From CACKLF01 sp002725175 (GTDB taxonomy: Bacteria > Pseudomonadota > Alphaproteobacteria > Rhodobacterales > Rhodobacteraceae): a DNA stretch of 51,752 nt. A program made the translations under genes and the position numbers. Positions within the stretch are counted from its first letter, which is position 1. Each line of letters starts with the position of its first letter. The DNA lies in the NCBI GenBank assembly GCA_002725175.2, contig PBQX02000055.1:1-51752 (forward strand), given 5' to 3'. Below are positions 17,748 to 26,566 of the stretch, piece after piece. The notes under the pieces were generated by a model. It was not told the DNA's origin and did not search any database. It saw only the letters and a program-made list of their open reading frames with translations.

Positions 17748-18956
17748 ATGAGTGATAGTAGTAGAAAAATAAGTATTTCACATATTTTATTTACCTTTCT
17801 AAGTCTTGGCCTTATCGCATTTGGTGGTCCAACAGCTCATCTTAGTTTGTTTAAAAAAGAATTTGTAGACAAGTTAAAGTGGTTAACCACTAACGAATAT
17901 GTGTCGCTAATTAGTTTATGCCAAATTCTTCCTGGTCCTACATCTAGCCAAGTAGGTTTTTCAATTGGTTACATTAAACGAGGGTGGTTGGGAGCATTTG
18001 CGGCATGGTTGGGTTTTACTTTTCCGGCATTTTGCATAGTAGTTTTTNTAGGCTTTGGAATCCTTTCANCCGAAAAAGGATTTTTGAATGGAGTGGCTTT
18101 AGGAGTGTCTGCCGTTGTTGTGCCCATTGTTGCTCAGGCGGTATTATCAATGACTATGAGTTTTTGCAAAACTTTTGCCACCTTATTCATAGCATTTTCC
18201 TCATTTATATTAGTGCTTTTATTTCCTAGCCCTGGGTTTCAGGTCTTAGCAATTTTATTATCCGGGTTATTTGGGTTGATGTTTTTGGAGCNTCCTCAAA
18301 ATGAACCAAGTTTACTAAATTTTAAAGTTAGCCAATCATTTGTCCCTATTGTAACCTTATTTGGGTTTTTTGTGTTTCTGGCATTAAGTTTTTTTCCTGT
18401 TGAAGGGTTTTTAATTTCAATTTTCTCCGGTTTCTATAGGGCTGGAGCGTTGGTTTTTGGAGGAGGGCATGTTGTTTTACCTTTTCTNAAAAGTTTTTTT
18501 GTAGACGGTAATTTTGTGTCACTAAACGAATTTTTAACNGGATACGGTTTGGTGCAGGCTATCCCAGGTCCTTTGTTTNCTATTTCAGGNTACCTTGGAA
18601 TGCTTNTAGGAGAGGATTATAGCAAAGGTCCTCAGGTTTTAATTGCATTATTTGCTCTTATTTCTATTTTTTTACCAACCTTTCTAATTATTCCTGGTTG
18701 CTTGCATATATGGCATAGACTTCAGAGAAATATTATTTTTTTTAAGATGGGAAAGGGAATAAATGCAGGTGTAGTAGGATTATTGTTTGCTAATTTTATC
18801 AACCCAATACTTTTTAATATGGTACAGGAAATGGGAAGCTTATTATTAATCATTATTTCAAGTTTACTTTTATTTGTAAGTAAGCTCCCGATTTGGTCTA
18901 TAGTTATATTGATGGGTTTAATTGGTTTCCTTTTATCCATTGCAAATTTAATCTAG
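17748..18956 (+). CDS. chrA: Chromate transporter ChrA (long, two-domain)
   Basis: CHR-family membrane transporter, 402 aa with about 10-12 hydrophobic segments and two homologous halves. The first half has FLSLGLIAFGGPTAHLSLF and LCQILPGPTSSQVG; the second has GAGALVFGGG-type sequence seen as RAGALVFGGGHVVLPF and GLVQAIPGPLF. The duplicated FGG and PGP motifs are the family signature. It may export chromate; many homologues are untested. It is 21 bp after tupA, so oxyanion transport genes are contiguous. Confidence 0.88.
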   Translation: MSDSSRKISISHILFTFLSLGLIAFGGPTAHLSLFKKEFVDKLKWLTTNEYVSLISLCQILPGPTSSQVGFSIGYIKRGWLGAFAAWLGFTFPAFCIVVFXGFGILSXEKGFLNGVALGVSAVVVPIVAQAVLSMTMSFCKTFATLFIAFSSFILVLLFPSPGFQVLAILLSGLFGLMFLEXPQNEPSLLNFKVSQSFVPIVTLFGFFVFLALSFFPVEGFLISIFSGFYRAGALVFGGGHVVLPFXKSFFVDGNFVSLNEFLXGYGLVQAIPGPLFXISXYLGMLXGEDYSKGPQVLIALFALISIFLPTFLIIPGCLHIWHRLQRNIIFFKMGKGINAGVVGLLFANFINPILFNMVQEMGSLLLIIISSLLLFVSKLPIWSIVILMGLIGFLLSIANLI

Positions 18957-19087
18957 ATTAATATAGGNTTCACAGTTTTGATTTTATATTTTTCAAAAGC
19001 AGATATACCTGATAGATTGCCCTAATTGCTTTATTTTTTTTACTTAATAATTTTCTGGCGATTTATTTTGGGGGCAAAGTTTTTTTA

Positions 19088-20536
19088 ATGTTAGCACATG
19101 AATTACGTTCAGCTTGCCAAATTGTTTCCTTAGCAGGATTGCTTTTTTCTGTTCTAATGTACTTTCCTTGGATTATATCTTTAATTTTCAATTGGAATGG
19201 GGGAGGGCCATTTTTCTGGGCAGCAACCACCTCTAGTATGATCTGTCTTTTGGTGACACTAGCATCAAGAGGAGAAACNCCAAGGGTTTCTGCAAGATTT
19301 GGAATTATAGTTGTAAACTTGCTTTGGTGGATTTGCCCACTAATTTGCTCTCTTCCANTAATGCTAGGAGATAAGCCGCTTTCATCTGTAGATGCTGTCT
19401 TTGAAGCAGTTTCGGGACTTACTACGACTGGATCAACTATTATCTCCGATCTTGATATTAGAGATAGGCCCATTCTTCTTTGGAGGGCAATGATTCAATG
19501 GATTGGAGGATTGGGAATATTATCTCTAGGTCTTATCTTGCTTCCNTTTTTAAGAGTTGGGGGAATGCAACTTTTTAGAATGGAGAGTTCGGATAGAGCA
19601 GAAAAACCTCTACCAAGGTTAATTGAAATCTCCAAAACCATAATTCTTATTTATTTAATTCTTTCACTAGCATGTACTTCAGCTTATTACATTGCGGGAA
19701 TGGGAATATTTGACGCCGTCGTTCANGCGATGACAACAGTTTCAACAGGCGGTTTTTCCACTCATAACGATTCTCTTGGATATTTTAATTCCTTATTCAT
19801 ACTTTGGATTGCAATTGTTTTTATGATAATAGGAGGCTTGCCATTCAATTTCTTTATTGGAATTTTCTTCACTAGAAATATTCCTAAACCTGACCCTCAG
19901 ATATTTGTTTTTCTTGGNATCATAGTTTTCTCGACAGTTGTTTTGTGTATGCTGGATTTTAGTTTATCAACATTATCATTTGCTGAATTTTCTAACAGAG
20001 CTTTTAATCTAGTATCGATAATTAGTACCACTGGATACGCTTCTGGTGATTTCATGTCTTATGGTATGATCGGCCCAGTATTATTTTTTGTGCTCATTTT
20101 TATTGGNGGGTGTGCAGGTTCTACTTCAGGAGGGATAAAAATTTACCGATTTATTATTATGACAGAATTAATCAAATCTTCCTTACGGGAGCTTGTGTAT
20201 TCCAAAGGCGTATTTCTNATGCACTATGGAAAGCAAGTTGTTGATGAACCCATTTTCCGTTCAGCCATAATAATGATAGTAAGTTTTTTTATGTCCCTAG
20301 CGATTGTCACCATTTTACTTGGAGTTATGGGCTTAGATTTTATTACAGCTCTGTCTGGAGCGACTACAGCATTGGCAAATGTTGGNCCTGGTATAGGTCC
20401 GGTTATTGGTCCAACAGGCAATTTTAGCTCACTAGGGGATCCTGAAAAAATTGTTTTGACAGTTTCAATGATTGTTGGGCGCTTGGAAATTTTAATTGTT
20501 ATGGCACTTTTCTTGCCACTACTTTGGAAGAGTTGA
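19088..20536 (+). CDS. trkH: Potassium uptake protein TrkH
   Basis: Membrane subunit of a Trk/Ktr potassium transporter (482 aa). Four P-loop selectivity-filter segments can be seen: GLTTTGST near residue 115, TTVSTGGFST near 220, ISTTGYASGD near 320 and ALANVGPGIGP near 435 (one codon has N). Each carries the filter glycine. It stands alone after a 131-bp gap from chrA in which I see no clear terminator; a GGGGG element lies about 12 bases before the ATG. The cytoplasmic TrkA partner is not in the window. Confidence 0.92.
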   Translation: MLAHELRSACQIVSLAGLLFSVLMYFPWIISLIFNWNGGGPFFWAATTSSMICLLVTLASRGEXPRVSARFGIIVVNLLWWICPLICSLPXMLGDKPLSSVDAVFEAVSGLTTTGSTIISDLDIRDRPILLWRAMIQWIGGLGILSLGLILLXFLRVGGMQLFRMESSDRAEKPLPRLIEISKTIILIYLILSLACTSAYYIAGMGIFDAVVXAMTTVSTGGFSTHNDSLGYFNSLFILWIAIVFMIIGGLPFNFFIGIFFTRNIPKPDPQIFVFLXIIVFSTVVLCMLDFSLSTLSFAEFSNRAFNLVSIISTTGYASGDFMSYGMIGPVLFFVLIFIXGCAGSTSGGIKIYRFIIMTELIKSSLRELVYSKGVFXMHYGKQVVDEPIFRSAIIMIVSFFMSLAIVTILLGVMGLDFITALSGATTALANVXPGIGPVIGPTGNFSSLGDPEKIVLTVSMIVGRLEILIVMALFLPLLWKS

Positions 20537-20545
20537 TGAAAGAAA

Positions 20546-21895
20546 TCAATGTTTGTCCATTAACTCCTTTAGAGATTTTTTTGCNTTATTTATAATGNCT
20601 TTAGAGCTAATTGATAGTAATCTGCCATCTTCCACTACCATTTTTCCTTCTACAATTAAACTTTGCACATAATGAGGTCCGGTAAATATTAAAGATGCTA
20701 TAGGATCCCAAGTCCCTGCCAGACTTAATTCGTCTAATTTCCAAAGAGCAAGATCTGCTCTTTTTCCTACTTCAATAGAGCCAAGGTCATTTCTTCCTAA
20801 AACTCGCGCTCCACCAATAGTTGCAATCTCCAAGGCATTTCTTGCNCTAAATTTTTTTCCTTCGTAAGTGAGCCTTTGTAATAGCATGGACTGACGTGCT
20901 TCATTCAGAAGGTGAGAACTATCAGAAGATGCTGCTCCATCGACTCCAAGACCAATGTTAATTCCTTTCTTTAGCATATTCGCAATTGGAGCTATTCCAG
21001 AACCTAATCGGCAATTTGAGCATGGGCAATGAGCAATACCAGTTGAGGTATCTTTAAAAATCTGGATTTCCTTTTTTGTAAGTTTCACACAATGGGCGTG
21101 CCAGACATCATGTCCTACCCAGCCAAGTTCCTGGACATATTCTCCAGGTGTACACCCATATTTTTCTAAAGAAAACTTCACGTCTTCAGTATTTTCAGCC
21201 AAATGGGTATGTAGTCTAACTCCTAATTTTCGTGCCAGCGTAGCTGATTGCCGCATTAAATCATTACTCACAGAAAAAGGTGAACATGGAGCCAGCCCAA
21301 CGCGNAACATAGAACCCTCAGACGTATCATTGAATTTCTGAACTACTCTTTCCATATCTAACAGGATGCTTTCCTCGTTCTCGATTAGATTGTCAGGAGG
21401 CAAACCTCCACTACTTTCACCAACACTCATGGCTCCTCTTGTCGGATTAAATCGTAGACCCAATTCTGAGGCTGCCTCAATTGAGTCGTCTAATTTGCAA
21501 CCATTTTGAAAGATATACATATGATCTGCACTAAGAGAGCATCCTGATAACGCTAGTTCCGCCAGGCCTAATTGCGTAGCGGTGAAAATTTGTTCAGGGT
21601 TCATTTTTCCCCATATTGGATAGAGAATTTTTAGCCAATTAAATAGGGAGGCATTTTGAGCCTTTGGGACAGTCTTTGTGAGCGATTGAAACAAATGGTC
21701 ATGNGTATTTATAAGACCAGGGGTAATAATACATCGAGTTGCATCGATAATTTTTGTTTTTGCNTCTATGGTAATATTGTGTCCAATCTCCCTAATTATT
21801 CCTTGGGAGACAAGAACATCTATATCTTCCAATTCGTCTCTATCTTCATTCATTGTTGCTAGGAAGGCACAATTCCTAATTAAAATATTATTCAA
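20546..21895 (-). CDS. 8-oxoguanine deaminase / amidohydrolase
   Basis: Metal-dependent amidohydrolase (449 aa) of the TrzN/AtzB-like group that contains 8-oxoguanine deaminases. Metal-binding residues are visible in HDHLFQ (near residue 65), THLAEN (about 230), the HAHCVKL segment and GLGVDGAASSDS (about 315). Assignment to 8-oxoguanine deaminase, making urate, is favoured by the purine-degradation genes on both sides of it; guanine or other aminopurine deamination remains possible. It follows the ureidoglycolate lyase gene by 1 bp on the same strand and converges with trkH. Confidence 0.75.
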   Translation of the reverse strand: MNNILIRNCAFLATMNEDRDELEDIDVLVSQGIIREIGHNITIXAKTKIIDATRCIITPGLINXHDHLFQSLTKTVPKAQNASLFNWLKILYPIWGKMNPEQIFTATQLGLAELALSGCSLSADHMYIFQNGCKLDDSIEAASELGLRFNPTRGAMSVGESSGGLPPDNLIENEESILLDMERVVQKFNDTSEGSMXRVGLAPCSPFSVSNDLMRQSATLARKLGVRLHTHLAENTEDVKFSLEKYGCTPGEYVQELGWVGHDVWHAHCVKLTKKEIQIFKDTSTGIAHCPCSNCRLGSGIAPIANMLKKGINIGLGVDGAASSDSSHLLNEARQSMLLQRLTYEGKKFXARNALEIATIGGARVLGRNDLGSIEVGKRADLALWKLDELSLAGTWDPIASLIFTGPHYVQSLIVEGKMVVEDGRLLSISSKXIINXAKKSLKELMDKH

Positions 21896-21896
21896 T

Positions 21897-22388
21897 TTAT
21901 GTTCCTGAATTTATNGTGATTGGTGTGCTGAATGTATGAATCTCAAGGTTATTGCTAGTTTCTAATCTGTCTAATACAAGGAAGNTCCCATCTTTTTCTA
22001 AGGGACAGAGTACGCCGTGCCAGATATTTGGATTAATATTTATGCCTTGTTTGCCGTTCGTTCTAAATGCTCTAGGTCTTTCGGGATTATTTTTTTGATC
22101 AAAAGCAACAGTTATTAAAAAGGTCTCACCATTTAAAGGCATAAAAGCTTGAGAGGCCAATGGATGTCTTTCCATAAACTTTAGTTCAAAAGGCAAATTT
22201 TGGGCTTTGCTCTCAAAAATTGAAAAGCCGGCAACATCATTTTTGCTAATCTTCAATGTTGATAGATTGCCAAACTTCTTGCATAGGTTTTCGTTTATTA
22301 ATTCATATTTTCTTTCATTTGTTTCGATAACATCCCCAAAAGGTGAAAAATTACTTTGGGTTAATGGTTCTATGCTAATTTCAGTCAT
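21897..22388 (-). CDS. allA: Ureidoglycolate lyase AllA
   Basis: Splits ureidoglycolate into glyoxylate and urea. The start at ATG 22388 overlaps the upstream gene's TGA (ATGA), giving 163 residues, the normal family length; the longer open frame to 22445 adds unconserved residues inside the upstream gene. Typical segments are LTQSNFSPFGDVIE at the N-terminus, ERHPLASQAFMPL and GININPNIWHGVLCPL with the cupin-type His. It works downstream of the allantoinase encoded just before it. Confidence 0.9.
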   Translation of the reverse strand: MTEISIEPLTQSNFSPFGDVIETNERKYELINENLCKKFGNLSTLKISKNDVAGFSIFESKAQNLPFELKFMERHPLASQAFMPLNGETFLITVAFDQKNNPERPRAFRTNGKQGININPNIWHGVLCPLEKDGXFLVLDRLETSNNLEIHTFSTPIXINSGT

Positions 22389-23806
22389 AGCTTGCCAAAA
22401 ATTTCTTTTAATCTTAATAGGGCAATTTTTTCTACTTCTCGNCAAGCTGTTTCAAATTCAATATCTAAGCTACTGTTTTGGCGAATCTTAATATTCGCCA
22501 AAATTTCGTCTGGATTTTTATTTTTTACCGCCAATATAAAAGGGAATCCAAAATTTTTCCGATAACTTTTATTTAAATTTGAGAATTCCTTTTTTTGTCT
22601 ATCCGATAAGCTGTTTAANCCCGCTGATTTTTGTTCTAACTTACTCTCTTTCGTGAGTTTGTTTTCTTCTGCAAGCTTTCCTGCGAGATCTGGGTGGGCT
22701 AATAAAGTGTCCAGTTTAGTTTTTCGATTGGCAAGGCGAAAATTTGTACACATAAATTGGTGTAATCCACTTGCGGAGTTCATCTGTNCACTTAAGTCTT
22801 TTTCATAAGTTTTAGTAGCAATCCATTTACTGTGCTCAAAAACATTTTGGAATGTTTTAATAAATTGCAGTTTGTTCATTTCAGAAGGACGATTATTAAA
22901 CAAGCTGGGAGGAAAAGTTTTTTTCCAGAATTTTGCGATATCAATTCTTTTAGCATACCAAACTTTATTATGTTTCTGTGTATATTCTATAAATTTTTTA
23001 ATAGCTTGGACTCTACCTGGTCTACCTGCAAGCCTGCAATGGAGTCCAATTGACATCATTTTTGGGTATCCCATTGTTCCTTCATGGTATAGGCAATCAA
23101 AGGTATCTTTAAGGTAATCATAAAATTGCGAACCAGAATTAAATCCTTGTGATGTCGCGAATCTCATGTCATTTGCATCCAAAGTGTATGGGANAATTAA
23201 ATTTTCAGTACCNTTATGATGGTGCCAATAAGGAAGTTCATCAGCATAACTGTCAGAAATNTAGTCAAAATTCCCATATTCACAAGCTATTTTAATTGTA
23301 TTTGAAGTGCACCTTCCGAGGTACCAACCTTTAGGCTTGGCGCCAGTTGTAGCTTCATGTAACTCCAGTGCTTTATTAAAAAATTCTTTTTCTTTTTTTA
23401 AGGAAAAATCTCGATAATCGATCCACTTTAGTCCATGAGATGCGATTTCCCAACCAGAATCTATCATCGCTCTTACTTGTAACGGAGAACGTGCTAATGC
23501 TTCTGCAACTCCATAAACTGTTACTGGAATTTTTGCATTTGTAAAAATATCTTTTAATCTCCAAAAGCCGACCCTCGCTCCATATTCGTATATGCTCTCC
23601 ATGTTCCAGTGTCTTTGACCCTTCCAGGATTCTGCTCCAATTATTTCAGANAGAAATGCTTCTGAGCCTTCATCGCCATGAAGAATATTATTTTCTCCTC
23701 CTTCTTCGTAATTAATTACAAATTGTACTGCTATTACGGATTTGTTTGGCCAAAGGAATCTTGGTTTGTTTTCTCCATAGCCTGTTAGGTCGCGCGGATA
23801 TTTCAT
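22385..23806 (-). CDS. puuE: Allantoinase PuuE fused to OHCU decarboxylase UraD
   Basis: A 473-residue two-domain enzyme. Residues 1 to about 305 form a polysaccharide-deacetylase-like, cofactor-independent allantoinase (starts YPRDLTGYGENKPRF; also GWEIASHGLKW and SIGLHCRLAGRPGR). Residues about 315-473 match 2-oxo-4-hydroxy-4-carboxy-5-ureidoimidazoline decarboxylase, with a LAHPDLAGKL motif and FPFILAVKNKN. The order of reactions is UraD then allantoinase, so the fusion carries consecutive steps converting OHCU to allantoate. Similar fusions are known in other proteobacteria. Transcribed with allA and the deaminase. Confidence 0.9.
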   Translation of the reverse strand: MKYPRDLTGYGENKPRFLWPNKSVIAVQFVINYEEGGENNILHGDEGSEAFXSEIIGAESWKGQRHWNMESIYEYGARVGFWRLKDIFTNAKIPVTVYGVAEALARSPLQVRAMIDSGWEIASHGLKWIDYRDFSLKKEKEFFNKALELHEATTGAKPKGWYLGRCTSNTIKIACEYGNFDXISDSYADELPYWHHHXGTENLIXPYTLDANDMRFATSQGFNSGSQFYDYLKDTFDCLYHEGTMGYPKMMSIGLHCRLAGRPGRVQAIKKFIEYTQKHNKVWYAKRIDIAKFWKKTFPPSLFNNRPSEMNKLQFIKTFQNVFEHSKWIATKTYEKDLSXQMNSASGLHQFMCTNFRLANRKTKLDTLLAHPDLAGKLAEENKLTKESKLEQKSAXLNSLSDRQKKEFSNLNKSYRKNFGFPFILAVKNKNPDEILANIKIRQNSSLDIEFETAXREVEKIALLRLKEIFGKL

Positions 23807-23903
23807 TATTTACCTTATATCTTTTCTAAGCTATCAATTATGGTATTCTTATCTTAAACATAAATGCACAAAATGAAAATTTTTTAGTTAATGGAGTGAT
23901 CAT

Positions 23904-24260
23904 TTGCAAGGTTGGTTAAGTACTCATATTTTAGATACTTCCTCGGGGTTGCCTGCAGGAAATGTTAAATTGTTGTTGTCAATTTTAAAGGCAGACCNCC
24001 AGGAGCAGTTAGTTGAGACATATACAAATAAAGATGGGCGCACGGACACGCCATTACTCGAGGGTGAAAAATTTGTTTGTGGAATATACGAAATTTCTTT
24101 TTATATTGGGGACTATTTTGGAATGAGGAATAGTCAACCAGCCAATAATCCATTCCTAAATGTTGTTCCTGTCCGCTTTGGCATTGAAGATGCTAGTAAG
24201 CATTATCACGTTCCGCTACTTGTTTCGCCATACGGGTATTCAACCTACCGGGGTAGCTAA
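23904..24260 (+). CDS. uraH: 5-hydroxyisourate hydrolase
   Basis: Transthyretin-like enzyme (118 aa) that hydrolyses 5-hydroxyisourate to OHCU. The N-terminal STHILDTSSGLPAGNV motif contains the conserved His, and the C-terminus ends in the diagnostic YRGS; HYHVPLLVSPYGYSTYRGS is conserved. The start is TTG 23904 with GGAG seven bases upstream. It is divergent from the puuE gene over about 97 bp and lies 21 bp before puuD, so the two sides of the cluster form one urate-to-glyoxylate pathway. Confidence 0.95.
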   Translation: MQGWLSTHILDTSSGLPAGNVKLLLSILKADXQEQLVETYTNKDGRTDTPLLEGEKFVCGIYEISFYIGDYFGMRNSQPANNPFLNVVPVRFGIEDASKHYHVPLLVSPYGYSTYRGS

Positions 24261-24281
24261 GTAATAAGTTGAAGAGAAGCA

Positions 24282-25502
24282 ATGTTTGAATTTTATATCT
24301 GGAATTGGTTAGAATTATCTGTGAGATGGTTTCATGTTGTTGCGGGCATTGCTTGGGTTGGTTCTTCTTTTTATTTCATAGCATTAGATTTGGGCCTAAG
24401 AAAGAACTCTTCCCATTCAAAGGGTATTCAAGGAGAAGCTTGGCAAGTGCATGGAGGCGGTTTTTACCATCTCCAAAAATACAATGTAGCTCCACCTAAT
24501 CTTCCCGATAATTTGACTTGGTTTAAATGGGAAAGCTATTCAACGTGGCTTTCTGGATTTGCTCTTCTTTCTATAGTTTACTATGGAGGAGCGGAGATGT
24601 TTCTAATAGATGTGGATGTATTGGATATTGATGTTTTTACTGCTGTATCAATATCTATCGTCTCACTTATGCTTGGATGGGTGATTTATAATACAACCTG
24701 TAAATTTTTCCTGAGTGACTCCCAGACAGGCCTAATGATCCTTTTGTTTTTTATTTTAGCAATTGTTTCATATGGATATACTGAGGTCTTTAGTGGAAGG
24801 GCTGCTATGCTTCACATAGGTGCATTTACGGCTACGCTGATGTCCGCCAATGTATTTTTCATAATTATTCCCAATCAACGCATAGTAGTAGCTGATTTGA
24901 AGGCTGGAAAAGTGCCTGATAGTATTTACGGTAAGGTAGCAAAACAGAGGTCAACTCATAATAACTACCTAACTTTGCCAGTACTTTTCTTAATGATCTC
25001 CATTCATTATCCACTAGTATACACTTCGGAGTTTAACTGGGTTATTGCGTTAATTATTTTTCTGACAGGTGTTTCAATAAGGCATTTTTTCAACTCGCAG
25101 CATGCGGGGAAAGGTTCTCCATATTGGACTTGGGTAATCACTGTAATGCTTATTTTTATTGCAATATTCTTAAGCACTTATCGACCGGAACACCTTAAGC
25201 CTGATTTGGACGAGGTAAAATTCAACGATGAATATGGAGAATTAATTAATCTGGCAGGAGTTACAGAGATTATATCTTATAGATGCACGATGTGCCATGC
25301 TAAGGAACCTCTTTGGGACAATATGTATGTTCCTCCCAAAGGGGTTATTTTAGAGACTTCTACTGATGTATTAAAGTATGCAAAACAAATTTATATTCAC
25401 GCTGCAATCAGCAATTCTATGCCGCCTAATAACTTGAGTGCGATGGAGCCAGAGGAAAGGTTGATTTTGGCTAAGTGGTATGAAGAGATAAAGAAAAAAT
25501 AG
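24282..25502 (+). CDS. puuD: Urate hydroxylase PuuD (membrane protein with cytochrome c domain)
   Basis: A 406-residue membrane oxidase-type protein. About eight hydrophobic helices (first at VRWFHVVAGIAWVGSSFYFIAL) precede a C-terminal cytochrome c domain with heme motif CTMCH at residues 335-339 and a later SMPPNN segment that can supply the Met ligand. PuuD proteins replace soluble uricase, converting urate to 5-hydroxyisourate and passing electrons to the respiratory chain. Position next to the HIU hydrolase gene fits this step. Confidence 0.92.
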   Translation: MFEFYIWNWLELSVRWFHVVAGIAWVGSSFYFIALDLGLRKNSSHSKGIQGEAWQVHGGGFYHLQKYNVAPPNLPDNLTWFKWESYSTWLSGFALLSIVYYGGAEMFLIDVDVLDIDVFTAVSISIVSLMLGWVIYNTTCKFFLSDSQTGLMILLFFILAIVSYGYTEVFSGRAAMLHIGAFTATLMSANVFFIIIPNQRIVVADLKAGKVPDSIYGKVAKQRSTHNNYLTLPVLFLMISIHYPLVYTSEFNWVIALIIFLTGVSIRHFFNSQHAGKGSPYWTWVITVMLIFIAIFLSTYRPEHLKPDLDEVKFNDEYGELINLAGVTEIISYRCTMCHAKEPLWDNMYVPPKGVILETSTDVLKYAKQIYIHAAISNSMPPNNLSAMEPEERLILAKWYEEIKKK

Positions 25503-25525
25503 GTTTTTAAAATGGGGCGAACTTA

Positions 25526-26497
25526 ATGGATTATAAAATTGATTGTCTCCAATATGCAAATTGGTCCGAAAAGATTTTTTTGGAGGTTCGGGAGGGTGGC
25601 CTTGATGCAGTACATGTTACCATTGCCTATCATGAGACTTTCAGAGAAACCATTTTAAATCTTGAAAGATGGCATGGTTATTTTGAGGAATACCACGAAT
25701 TAATTTTTCAAGGTTTTAGNTCGAGTGATATATCTAAAGCTAAGAAGTTAGGTAAAACTGCGATTTTTTTNGGATTTCAAAACCCATCACCTATTGAAGA
25801 TGATATTGGGCTTTTGGAAGTTTGGCACAAACTTGGTGTGAGGTTCATGCAGTTGACCTATAATAATCAATCTTTGCTAGCGTCTGGTTGCTATGAAAAT
25901 GAAGACATGGGTTTGACTAGAATGGGCAAGGAAGTCATAAGAGAAATGAATCGGTTAGGTATTATCATCGATATGAGTCATTCAGGAGAGAATTCAACAC
26001 TTGAGGCTATAGAGTTTTCTCAGACCCCAATTGTTATTAGTCATGCAAATGCTGCTTTTTGGCATCCGGCAAAAAGAAATAAATCTAAGTCTGTTTTAGA
26101 GGCATTAAGTAGGAATGAAGGGATGATAGGGTTTTCGCTTTACCCGCACCATTTAAAGGGAGGATCTAATTGTACTATGGAAAGCTTCTGTCAAATGATT
26201 TATGATTGTGCCCAAACAATGGGCATAGAAAAATTGGGTATNGGTTCAGATCTTTGTCAAGATCAACCTGACAGCGTGGTGGAATGGATGAGAAATGGCA
26301 GATGGACAAAAGCAAAAGACTTTGGAGAGGGCTCAAGGGAATNGCCTGGATTTCCGGAAATGCCCTCATGGTACAAAGGTAATAAAGACTTTAAAATTTT
26401 GGCCCAAGGATTAAGAAATGTAGGTTTTGATGCTNCAGANGTGGCCAATATAATGGGAAATAACTGGTTTCGCTTTTTTGAAAANAATTTTGATTAA
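25526..26497 (+). CDS. Membrane dipeptidase, peptidase family M19
   Basis: Zinc-dependent dipeptidase-family protein of 323 residues. It retains GLLEVWHKLGVRFMQLTYN, GIIIDMSHSGENST and PIVISHANAAFWH, which hold the family's bridging Glu/His positions, and GIEKLGxGSDLCQD near the C-terminus. The N-terminal HxD metal motif of other members is not obvious in the first 40 residues, where DAVHVTIAYHETF stands instead. Bacterial members cleave dipeptides or related cyclic amides; with purine and CoA-transferase genes around it, the substrate is not clear. Confidence 0.8.
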   Translation: MDYKIDCLQYANWSEKIFLEVREGGLDAVHVTIAYHETFRETILNLERWHGYFEEYHELIFQGFXSSDISKAKKLGKTAIFXGFQNPSPIEDDIGLLEVWHKLGVRFMQLTYNNQSLLASGCYENEDMGLTRMGKEVIREMNRLGIIIDMSHSGENSTLEAIEFSQTPIVISHANAAFWHPAKRNKSKSVLEALSRNEGMIGFSLYPHHLKGGSNCTMESFCQMIYDCAQTMGIEKLGXGSDLCQDQPDSVVEWMRNGRWTKAKDFGEGSREXPGFPEMPSWYKGNKDFKILAQGLRNVGFDAXXVANIMGNNWFRFFEXNFD

Positions 26498-26566
26498 GTG
26501 GGTATTGATCTGGGGTATTCTAANGTTTTAGCAGTNGCTGGAGATAAAGCTACTAAGTAGAGAAAA

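Noticed and set aside
22389..22445. Longer N-terminus for ureidoglycolate lyase
   Set aside because: The added residues are inside the UraD domain of the upstream gene and are not conserved.
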